This document shows positions 17,762 through 25,368 of a stretch of 64,000 bases of DNA, one piece after another. Under the pieces are notes generated by a model. The model was not told where the DNA came from, made no database searches, and saw only the letters and a program-made list of their open reading frames with translations. The DNA lies in the NCBI RefSeq assembly GCF_041379045.1, contig NZ_CP166871.1:1674001-1738000 (forward strand), given 5' to 3'. The translations under genes and the position numbers were made by a program. Source of the DNA: Thalassotalea ponticola. Lineage in GTDB: Bacteria; Pseudomonadota; Gammaproteobacteria; Enterobacterales; Alteromonadaceae. Numbering within the stretch: position 1 is the first letter of the stretch; every line of letters begins with the position of its first letter.

Positions 17762-18853
17762 ATGAGTTTAATTATAACCAATATTGATCTGCATTACTTA
17801 ACGAAAGCAGAGAATGCAGCTCAGGTTGAGATCACCTCGAATAAAGGCATGATTGAAGTGACGGATAACATCACTGCTTTTATGCAAGCCTTGCACAACA
17901 CCTACAATGGCAAAGGAAGTAAATCGTTTGGTGGTTTCCAGCAGGGACCTGAGATAGACAACGCACAATCGTTTATGCGTTTACTGCAAATTTACCTCGA
18001 TGATCAAGACCAGTTCATTCCATTTTCCAATCAAGCGGTTATGCGCCTGAAAAACGAGTTGGAAAAATACGACCTCGCTGAAAGTGGCTATCTGGTCACT
18101 TGCCACTATGAACTGCTAGGCGGTCGTTACTTATTCGTTTGCTTGTTACCGGTTTCTGAACACTACTACGTCGACGGTGAACTGAACATCTCAGCAGATA
18201 CCCACATTGATACGTTAAAAATGCAACTCGCAGCGCGTATTGATCTGTTTGAGTTTGAACAAAACCCGCATAGCAACCGCTATATTTCATTTATCAAGGG
18301 ACGCGCTGGACGCAAAGTATCCGACTTTTTCCTCGACTTTTTAGGTTGCGAAGAAGGCATTGATGCCAAGCAACAGTCGCAAAACCTAGTCCAAGCGGTT
18401 GAAGACTTCGTCAATGTTAATCAACTCAATGCCGAAGAAAAGCAGGACAAGCGCAAAGAATTGCTTTCGTACTGTAAAGAGCAAAAGGCACAGGGTAAAG
18501 AAGTTAACCTCAAAGAAGTCTCTACGGCGATAGACAGCGACGATAATGGCGAAAGCTTTTATCAGTTTTGCCAACAGAACGACTATGCCTTGGAGGAGTC
18601 ATTTCCACATGAGCAGTCGGTTATTAATAAGGTAACCAAATATTCAGGCTATGGTGCGGGTATTAGCGTCAGCTTTGAACGTTCACATTTTGGCAATGAT
18701 GTTAGCTACGATCCTGACAGTGATACATTGACCATACATAAAGTGCCACCCAACCTTAAAGATCAACTGCTAAAATTAGTGGCAGATCAAGCTAGTAAGC
18801 CGGCAAATACGGTGGACCAAAGCGCAGATGACGACGATAGTGCGCCATTTTAA
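17762..18853 (+). CDS. yejK: Nucleoid-associated protein YejK (NdpA)
   Basis: The 363-residue product begins MSLIITNIDLHYL and has the NdpA-family layout: an N-terminal domain with the FGGFQ segment (about 58-62), a middle FIKGRAGRKVSDFFLDFLGC motif region (about 178-197), and a charged C-terminal half. It is slightly longer than E. coli YejK (335) because of an acidic tail ending in DDDDSAPF. Nucleoid-associated in E. coli; function otherwise poorly known. Divergent from yejL-yejM, 146 bp apart. Confidence 0.92.
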   Translation: MSLIITNIDLHYLTKAENAAQVEITSNKGMIEVTDNITAFMQALHNTYNGKGSKSFGGFQQGPEIDNAQSFMRLLQIYLDDQDQFIPFSNQAVMRLKNELEKYDLAESGYLVTCHYELLGGRYLFVCLLPVSEHYYVDGELNISADTHIDTLKMQLAARIDLFEFEQNPHSNRYISFIKGRAGRKVSDFFLDFLGCEEGIDAKQQSQNLVQAVEDFVNVNQLNAEEKQDKRKELLSYCKEQKAQGKEVNLKEVSTAIDSDDNGESFYQFCQQNDYALEESFPHEQSVINKVTKYSGYGAGISVSFERSHFGNDVSYDPDSDTLTIHKVPPNLKDQLLKLVADQASKPANTVDQSADDDDSAPF

Positions 18854-18896
18854 CAACTTTTTATAGACAATTTTATTGTCAAACAACGAGATTTAT

Positions 18897-19925
18897 ATGA
18901 CACAAAGTTTAACCATTACCCGCCCTGACGATTGGCATGTTCACCTGCGCGATGGTGACGTTTTAAAAGATACTGTACGCGATATTAGCCGCTATTTTGG
19001 CCGCGCCATTGTCATGCCTAACTTAGTTCCGCCGGTAATGAATGCCGAGCAAGCCAAAAGCTATTACGACCGTATTCAGGCACACAACGGCTCTCAGTTT
19101 GAACCCTTGATGGTTTTATATTTGACTGACAACACCACGGCTGAAGACATAAAGCAGGCCAAGGCTAGTGGTATTGTCCACGCGGCTAAATTATACCCAG
19201 CAGGTGCGACTACCAATTCATCGTCAGGTGTAACTGATGTCAAAAATATCTACAGCGTTATCGAAGCAATGCAAGAAGTGGATATGCCGTTGCTTATTCA
19301 CGGTGAAGTGACGGACAATCACATTGATATTTTTGATCGAGAAAAAGCATACATCGAAACCATTTTGACCCCGTTGGTCAGTGATTTTCCAGATTTACGC
19401 GTTGTTCTTGAGCACATCACCACCAAAGATGCAGTAGAATTTGTTGAACATGCCGGTGATAATATTGCCGCGACGATCACCGCACACCACTTACTATACA
19501 ATCGCAATCACATGTTAGCTGGCGGTATTCGTCCACACTTTTTCTGTCTACCTATTTTAAAGCGCGATATACATCAAAGTGCGTTGGTGAAAGCGGCCAC
19601 AAGTGGTAGTAAAAAGTTCTTTTTAGGTACCGACTCGGCACCGCACACTAAAGATAAAAAAGAAGCAGCGTGTGGTTGTGCTGGTTCGTATACAGCGCAT
19701 GCTGCTATTGAGTTGTATGCCGAAGTATTTGAAGCTGAGAATGCCCTTGATAAACTCGAAGCATTTGCTAGCTTTAATGGTCCTGATTTTTATAAGTTAC
19801 CGCGCCACACTGATACCATTACTCTGGTTAAACAGGCATGGCAAGTGCCAAACACGATGCCATTTGGTGACGACGTCGTTGTTCCAATTCGCGCAGGTGA
19901 AAATATCCATTGGCAAATTAAATAG
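18897..19925 (+). CDS. pyrC: Dihydroorotase (homodimeric class)
   Basis: Catalyses the reversible cyclisation of carbamoyl-aspartate to dihydroorotate, step three of pyrimidine synthesis. Zinc-binding motifs are visible: HVHLRD (about 14-19), the AAKLYPAG segment holding the carbamylated Lys, HGE (about 139), EHIT (about 177) and the late GTDSAPH. I chose the ATG at 18897, giving [16 protein letters not shown]; the upstream in-frame TTG at 18876 adds seven residues not typical of the family. 342 aa, close to E. coli PyrC (348). Lies 43 bp after yejK. Confidence 0.95.
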   Translation: MTQSLTITRPDDWHVHLRDGDVLKDTVRDISRYFGRAIVMPNLVPPVMNAEQAKSYYDRIQAHNGSQFEPLMVLYLTDNTTAEDIKQAKASGIVHAAKLYPAGATTNSSSGVTDVKNIYSVIEAMQEVDMPLLIHGEVTDNHIDIFDREKAYIETILTPLVSDFPDLRVVLEHITTKDAVEFVEHAGDNIAATITAHHLLYNRNHMLAGGIRPHFFCLPILKRDIHQSALVKAATSGSKKFFLGTDSAPHTKDKKEAACGCAGSYTAHAAIELYAEVFEAENALDKLEAFASFNGPDFYKLPRHTDTITLVKQAWQVPNTMPFGDDVVVPIRAGENIHWQIK

Positions 19926-19934
19926 GGCAATGAT

Positions 19935-20822
19935 ATGAAAAATATGCAATTGTTCGTAAATGATTTAACGGTCATCGACTTCTCATACTTGTGTGAAGAG
20001 CGCGGCGTTGTCGGTGAAAGTTGGATTGTAGACGTACTGTTGTCGGGCGACTTGAACGCTGAAAGCATGGTTTTGGACTTTGGTATTGTGAAAAAGCAAA
20101 TCAAAGCCATTATCGACGATAGTGTTGATCACAAACTGGTATTACCGGCAAACAGTAATGCCCTGGTTGTGACCGAGTCCAAGCGCAGCGAGCATTTGTA
20201 TGTAGACTTCAACGGCCCGGATCACGCGTTGTTCTTACAATCGCCCAAACAGGCGTTTGTTAGTATAGATACCGATAAGATCACTGAAGAGTCCGTTACG
20301 CGTTACCTAGAAACCGTTATAAAACAACAGCTACCAGAAAACGTGCAAGGCATCAAATTAGGTCTTCGCGCAGAGGTTATTGATGGTGATTACTATCATT
20401 ACACCCATGGTTTGAAGAAACACGACGGTAATTGTCAACGCATTGCGCACGGTCACCGCTCTAAAATCTCGATTTACCGCGACGGTGAAATCGCCCGTGA
20501 TTTAGAGCGTGACTGGGCCAAACGATGGGCCGATATTTATCTCGCGACAGACAGCGATCAAGTGTCGTTTGATGAGGTGGAGTTAAGCGAAGTCGCCAAA
20601 GCAAATATCCGTCCAGATCATCTGTTTTTTAGCTACTACGCGCCTCAAGGGCGGTTTGACATAGCGGTGCAAAAGCATACACTAGAAATTGTCGACTGTG
20701 ACTCAACGGTAGAGTTACTCGCCGACTACATTGCTAGACAATTAAAACAAAAGGCACCACAGCACACGTACCAAGTTGTTGCCTACGAAGGTGTCGGTAA
20801 AGGAGCTATTGCCAGTGCATAA
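19935..20822 (+). CDS. Two-domain 6-pyruvoyl-tetrahydropterin synthase/QueD-like protein
   Basis: 295 residues, about twice the length of standard QueD, made of two related T-fold halves. The first half carries SMVLDFGIVKKQI and VDHKLVLP; the second carries HTHGLKKHDGNC-like and AHGHRSKI segments, the latter giving a His-x-His zinc-site pattern. QueD converts dihydroneopterin triphosphate to 6-carboxytetrahydropterin in queuosine synthesis; this long paralogue is of uncertain substrate. It follows pyrC by 9 bp and overlaps the next gene by 8 bp, so all three are likely co-transcribed. Confidence 0.82.
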   Translation: MKNMQLFVNDLTVIDFSYLCEERGVVGESWIVDVLLSGDLNAESMVLDFGIVKKQIKAIIDDSVDHKLVLPANSNALVVTESKRSEHLYVDFNGPDHALFLQSPKQAFVSIDTDKITEESVTRYLETVIKQQLPENVQGIKLGLRAEVIDGDYYHYTHGLKKHDGNCQRIAHGHRSKISIYRDGEIARDLERDWAKRWADIYLATDSDQVSFDEVELSEVAKANIRPDHLFFSYYAPQGRFDIAVQKHTLEIVDCDSTVELLADYIARQLKQKAPQHTYQVVAYEGVGKGAIASA

Positions 20823-21693
20823 AAGTGTTATAGCAAAACTTGTCGATAGCACAAAGATTATCGCTTTGTGCTCGCTCGCCATAAGCCAAAGTGTCAGCGC
20901 TGAAATTGACTTACGCCTTGAAGGCGATGTCACTCAAGGCGGTTTAATCGTCGGTCAAACCGATGTAGGTAATCAGGTGTCGCTTAATGGCAAGCCATTA
21001 AAAGTATCATCGCACGGTTTGTTTACGTTTGGTTTTTCACGCGATGACACAGCCACACATGAGTTGCTCATTGTCGGTGATAACGGTGAGCAATTGGTAA
21101 AATCGCTAAAACCAACCCCGCGTGAATATAACATTCAACGCATTGAAGGCATTAAAAAGTCGATAATGCAACCGAGCGAAGCGGCGTTAAAGCAAATTAA
21201 ACAAGACGGTATTAATATTCGCAACGCACGTGGTCTAGTATCGGATAACATCGATTTTGCCCACGGTTTTATTGCCCCAGCATCAGGACCAATTACCGGT
21301 GTGTATGGTAGCCAGCGGATATATAATGGCGTACCGAAAAATCCCCATTTTGGCTTGGACTATGCGGGTGCCAAAGGTACCCCGGTAAAAGCGCCAGCGG
21401 CAGGCGTGATAACGTTATGGGAAGCCAATATGTTTTATTCCGGTGGTACCTTAGTGATTGACCACGGACATGGTATTACATCAACGTTTTTACACTTAAG
21501 TGCCTCGTATGTCGAAGTTGGCGAAAGTGTGCTGCAGGGACAAGAAATCGCGGAGATTGGTTCGACTGGACGTTCAACTGGACCGCATTTGGATTGGCGT
21601 GTTAATTGGCACAATGTCCGCTTAGACCCAGCATTGGCGCTAAAGCTGCCAAACTTTCACACATTTGGCAAAAAACAACAAGCGTCCAATTAA
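20815..21693 (+). CDS. M23-family (LytM-like) periplasmic metallopeptidase
   Basis: Exported peptidoglycan endopeptidase-type protein. I chose a GTG start at 20815 because AAGGAG lies 9 bp upstream and the sequence then begins with a signal peptide ending VSA-E. The C-terminal domain shows the zinc motif HFGLD (H-x3-D) and HGHGITSTFLHL. The final motif reads GPHLDW, where most M23 enzymes have HxH, so the last zinc ligand would be Asp. It overlaps the QueD-like gene by 8 bp and is followed by a strong terminator. Confidence 0.85.
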   Translation: MHKSVIAKLVDSTKIIALCSLAISQSVSAEIDLRLEGDVTQGGLIVGQTDVGNQVSLNGKPLKVSSHGLFTFGFSRDDTATHELLIVGDNGEQLVKSLKPTPREYNIQRIEGIKKSIMQPSEAALKQIKQDGINIRNARGLVSDNIDFAHGFIAPASGPITGVYGSQRIYNGVPKNPHFGLDYAGAKGTPVKAPAAGVITLWEANMFYSGGTLVIDHGHGITSTFLHLSASYVEVGESVLQGQEIAEIGSTGRSTGPHLDWRVNWHNVRLDPALALKLPNFHTFGKKQQASN

Positions 21694-21746
21694 TTCATGG
21701 TTCCACATAGCATGACGCGCTGTATGCCTAGTCGTTATAAGTTACA

Positions 21747-21774
21747 GAAAAAAGCCGGTTAATCCGGCTTTTTA
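21747..21774 (+). terminator. Terminator after the M23 peptidase gene
   Basis: AAAAAGCCGG (21749-21758) pairs with CCGGCTTTTT (21764-21773), loop TTAAT. With A- and T-runs on both sides it can also end the minus-strand recombinase transcript. Confidence 0.85.
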
Positions 21775-21845
21775 TTTGCTCATAATGGTTGCCAAGTGAG
21801 TTAAATACGCATAACAAGAGGGCGGTTAACTGAAAAATCAGTCTA

Positions 21846-23123
21846 TTAATGACTCTCTATGGTACGTTTTTTACCTGATTTAGCACGTTCTAGGTGATCT
21901 GATTGTACATAAACTCGATCTGTCGTGCCCATGCTTGCGTGGCCAAGTTCATCGGCCATGTGTTTTAACGGCCGTGAATCAATGTCCATAGATGCTCCAG
22001 TATGTCGCAACCAATGGGTAGTAGCCTCTTTGAGCATCTGTGCTTCGTTACTAAAACCTTCCTCGATCATTTGTTGGTAAGCATGGTCAAAAGCTTGCTG
22101 CACGATTCGACGCAGTTGTCGTGATGTCATGCCGCCCGAGCCTTTTAATTTGTGTACCAACGGATCGGTTTCACTCGATAATGGGTAGCCTTGCAAACCG
22201 CGACTTTTGCGGTAGCGCGCCAAATAAGGCAAAAACGAATCGGGAACACTCACATCGCGTTGTTTAGCGCCTTTACCAAACACTTTAAACCAGTGATTTT
22301 TATCTTTATCTTGCCAAAAATGACCCATTACCGGTTGCCAATTAGCGCGTTCGGATAATTCTGAAATACGCAAATACAAGGTTTTCAAGCAGGCTATAAT
22401 AAACAAAGTACGCTCGTGATCAGTATCTTGATCTGCAAGCTTGGTGGTACTTTCTAAAATAAAATCCCACTGTAACGCCGACAAACGCTTAACCTCGGTA
22501 AACGAGCTATTTTTAATTAAGTAAGGGCAATCCTTTTTCACCGACGCAATCGCATTGCCAAACGCATAATCTTCAGTAACTAAATAGTCGTAATACACAT
22601 TCAGCGTGGAAAACGTTGCTTTTAACGCATCTTGTGACGTTTGGTAGTTTTGCTTTTTCTTTTTAAAATCAATGTCATTTGCACGCTGTGATTTCGGGAT
22701 TTTAATGGTAAATGGTCGCCATAAAGGATTAATCGAACGCACACCATGGCGATCTTCAAAGCGTCGATAAACATTATCCGAAATCCAATCCACCGGAGGC
22801 TTATAAATAAAGTCGATGTACGACTCTAAGTCGCGACGCTTTAAATGCACCACGGATTTTTTTGCCACCAGCCAGGACCACAGTAAAAACTTTTCCGATT
22901 CACCGCGAAACAAGTTATATGTGGCTTCATTGCGGCGTCCTTTAGATTGGAGAAATTCTTTGGTGTATCGGTAATCGTCAAGTGCATCAGGTACGTCTTG
23001 CGATACGAACTCAACAAAGGCGCGAACACTAGGGGCATCATCGCTGAACAATTGATTCTTGTGCATTTGCAAAAAGTAACGGTGTGAATCAAACAGCGGT
23101 TGAGCATTAAATTTTTCAGACAT
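21846..23123 (-). CDS. Orphan tyrosine-type recombinase
   Basis: 425 residues with a core-binding N-terminal half and a C-terminal catalytic domain: Arg in LRISELSE (about 250), HWLRHTGASM giving HxxR, ELGHASMGTT, and Tyr in DRVYVQSD. All catalytic residues appear present. There is no tRNA, excisionase or cargo around it; neighbours are backbone genes. It may be a chromosomal recombinase of unknown target or a relic of an older element. The upstream spacer holds a palindrome pair around 23284-23315. Confidence 0.82.
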   Translation of the reverse strand: MSEKFNAQPLFDSHRYFLQMHKNQLFSDDAPSVRAFVEFVSQDVPDALDDYRYTKEFLQSKGRRNEATYNLFRGESEKFLLWSWLVAKKSVVHLKRRDLESYIDFIYKPPVDWISDNVYRRFEDRHGVRSINPLWRPFTIKIPKSQRANDIDFKKKKQNYQTSQDALKATFSTLNVYYDYLVTEDYAFGNAIASVKKDCPYLIKNSSFTEVKRLSALQWDFILESTTKLADQDTDHERTLFIIACLKTLYLRISELSERANWQPVMGHFWQDKDKNHWFKVFGKGAKQRDVSVPDSFLPYLARYRKSRGLQGYPLSSETDPLVHKLKGSGGMTSRQLRRIVQQAFDHAYQQMIEEGFSNEAQMLKEATTHWLRHTGASMDIDSRPLKHMADELGHASMGTTDRVYVQSDHLERAKSGKKRTIESH

Positions 23124-23490
23124 GAGATGTATATGTTCCGTTATTATTATTGATATTGCGAGTTGAACTGTCGATTTTGTTTAACGGCAATAATGTAGCG
23201 AAGCGACAAAACGCTCGTGAACGTTAATTTATGTTAATGACAGTAAAACAATGCAATAACAGTATACTAAAAGCTCCAAACTCAAATGTCCACTAATTAA
23301 CATTAACGGACATTTCAATAGGTAAACGTATGCCCTGTAACGGTATCAGTATTTATGAACTGTTCCTATGTTGGCCAAAAGCAAAATTACACTCATAGTT
23401 AACCCGGCTTTATCGCGCGTCTGTGTAAAATTTGCGTGTGATAATAGCCAAAACCGTTCTATTTTTTACGTACGCGCCAATAAATTGCGG
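23124..23490. other. Non-coding interval upstream of the orphan recombinase
   Basis: No convincing gene; a 22-codon frame at 23330 lacks support. It contains AAATGTCC (23284-23291) facing GGACATTT (23308-23315), with TTAATTAACATTAAC-like words between and a related word near 23222. Confidence 0.45.
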
Positions 23491-25314
23491 TTATTTTAGG
23501 TCAAAAGCCACAGAAATCCTGGGCTGTGAGCCCGAAAATGGCAATGTTGAATGCCACACATAAGACGGAAACAAATTTAATACACCCGCTTGTGGTTTGA
23601 CGTAACGCTCGGTGGTTAACGTATTGGCCATGTCGCCAGATAAATTTAAGCCCGGTTGACCAATCGCAAAATAGCCTTGTTTGTCAGTACTTTGTGTAAC
23701 TGATGTTGGTACTGCTGCATAATACGCACTTGAATACCATCCTTTTGGATGTACATGACTGCGATGAAATCCGCCTTGTTTTATCCAAATCGACCACGCC
23801 GTGGCAAAATCAAAGTCGGCTCGATAAAACTGTCGAACCGGATGTGTTGGTGACAGCTTGTTAATCCAGTTTTCGGTTAACGTATTCTGTGCTGTAATCA
23901 ACAAATAGCGCTTTAAATCTTGGACAACCTCAATATCCTGGTCAAATAAAAAACCCGGTGTCTGCGTTCCTTGATAAACCGATTGAGCCAAAGGCTGTTG
24001 ATTCATGTTATGACATGCACTAAGTGCTTCTAGTAACGCGCTGTTAAAGACATCAATATTTGCGTATTTAGTCTGATCGATTTGCAACTCTCGTTGAAAC
24101 ACCACCTGGTCATAATCACACAGTTGTTGATACGCATCATCATCGATCAGTCGCAAGCAGCTCGATTTCAGTGCCCAGTAATACTGATTACTTGCTTGCC
24201 AACTTAGTAGCTGGTCAATGTGTTTATTGGCCGCAACGACGTCATTTGTTGCCAGTAACGATTCACTGACAAGTTCCTTAATGTGGCTATGGGCAACGTT
24301 ACTCAGGTCTATTTGTTGGTTATCCACATGTTCAAGTAACTGCTCAAATTGGCCGTGTTTTTTATAGATCTGACATTGCCCGTAAATTAGCTCAAGCGAT
24401 TCTCCGTATTCGCGTGTGTATTGTTCGAGCTGAATTTGTGCTTGCTCAGTCTGATCACTGTTGAGCAGTTTGTTAATATGTGCAGCCATGAGCTTTGGCG
24501 TTAATTTTGATGCGGGAATTTTTTGATACAGCGAAAATGATCGATCTTGCGCCATTTCGTACGCCAATGACGTGGCTAAATCGAGTAATTTACTATCATC
24601 CGCAATCATATCGAGCCCTGCATTAAACACCTGTAGTGCTCGATTTGAATAGCCTTGATGTAGCAAAGCAAGACCAAATGTCTGATAAATATGGGGATTA
24701 GTTTTGTGATTGTGTTTGGCTCGGTCAAACCAAATCTGTGCCGATGATGGGTCTTTTCGCTTGATCTCAAGCTCACACCATTGCAACAGATACGATAGCG
24801 CGCTCTTATCTGTTACCGTTGATAAATAATGCACAGCCTTATCCAACTGTCTCATCTGGCTAAAGCAATCAGCGAGCGCCAATGCCGATTTATCGTGCGA
24901 GTTTGTTAACTGTAATACTTTTTCAAATTGTTTTATCGCTTCCGTCCATTGCTTACTTTGTTTGTAACAGAGCCCTAAATTGAAATAATATTGATACACG
25001 GACATATTAAGCTTAATTGCCTGCTGTAAATGTTGCTTTGCTTGTTGTAACTGCCCTTCTTTGCGCAGTAAATCACCAACCACATTATGCAGTTCATCAG
25101 CGTTTGGATTGACATGCAAAGCATCTAATAAGCGCTGTTTAGCGCGCGCTAGTTGTCCGTGTTTTAACAGCGCTATGCCGTGAGCTTTGATCAGTTCAAA
25201 GTGTCCGATATTATGCTTTTGTAGTTGTTCGAAGTGGCCTAACGCATTGACAAGATCACCTTGTCGCAACGATAACATGGCATTATTTGCCAAGCTATTA
25301 AGAGTATTTTTCAT
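23491..25314 (-). CDS. TPR protein with C-terminal 2OG-Fe(II) oxygenase domain
   Basis: The first about 300 residues are tetratricopeptide repeats (for example the NADELHNVVGDLLRKEGQLQ region and NLGLCYKQSKQWTEAIKQFE). The C-terminal about 110 residues form a putative 2-oxoglutarate/iron oxygenase domain: GGFHRSHVHPKGW (HxH, about 520), LFPSYVWHSTLPF (distal His) and QPRISVAFDLK (Arg for 2-oxoglutarate). Known relatives pair TPRs with this domain, but substrates are unknown; protein hydroxylation is a guess. Starts 54 bp after letB on the same strand, so it may be part of that operon. No signal peptide: likely cytosolic. Confidence 0.85.
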   Translation of the reverse strand: MKNTLNSLANNAMLSLRQGDLVNALGHFEQLQKHNIGHFELIKAHGIALLKHGQLARAKQRLLDALHVNPNADELHNVVGDLLRKEGQLQQAKQHLQQAIKLNMSVYQYYFNLGLCYKQSKQWTEAIKQFEKVLQLTNSHDKSALALADCFSQMRQLDKAVHYLSTVTDKSALSYLLQWCELEIKRKDPSSAQIWFDRAKHNHKTNPHIYQTFGLALLHQGYSNRALQVFNAGLDMIADDSKLLDLATSLAYEMAQDRSFSLYQKIPASKLTPKLMAAHINKLLNSDQTEQAQIQLEQYTREYGESLELIYGQCQIYKKHGQFEQLLEHVDNQQIDLSNVAHSHIKELVSESLLATNDVVAANKHIDQLLSWQASNQYYWALKSSCLRLIDDDAYQQLCDYDQVVFQRELQIDQTKYANIDVFNSALLEALSACHNMNQQPLAQSVYQGTQTPGFLFDQDIEVVQDLKRYLLITAQNTLTENWINKLSPTHPVRQFYRADFDFATAWSIWIKQGGFHRSHVHPKGWYSSAYYAAVPTSVTQSTDKQGYFAIGQPGLNLSGDMANTLTTERYVKPQAGVLNLFPSYVWHSTLPFSGSQPRISVAFDLK

Positions 25315-25368
25315 AATTCATTAACGACTGTTACCAGTCGCTATACGACGTTATTGTTATTGGTATTG

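Noticed and set aside
23330..23398. 22-codon frame upstream of the orphan recombinase
   Set aside because: Short, weak ribosome-binding site, no similarity recognised.
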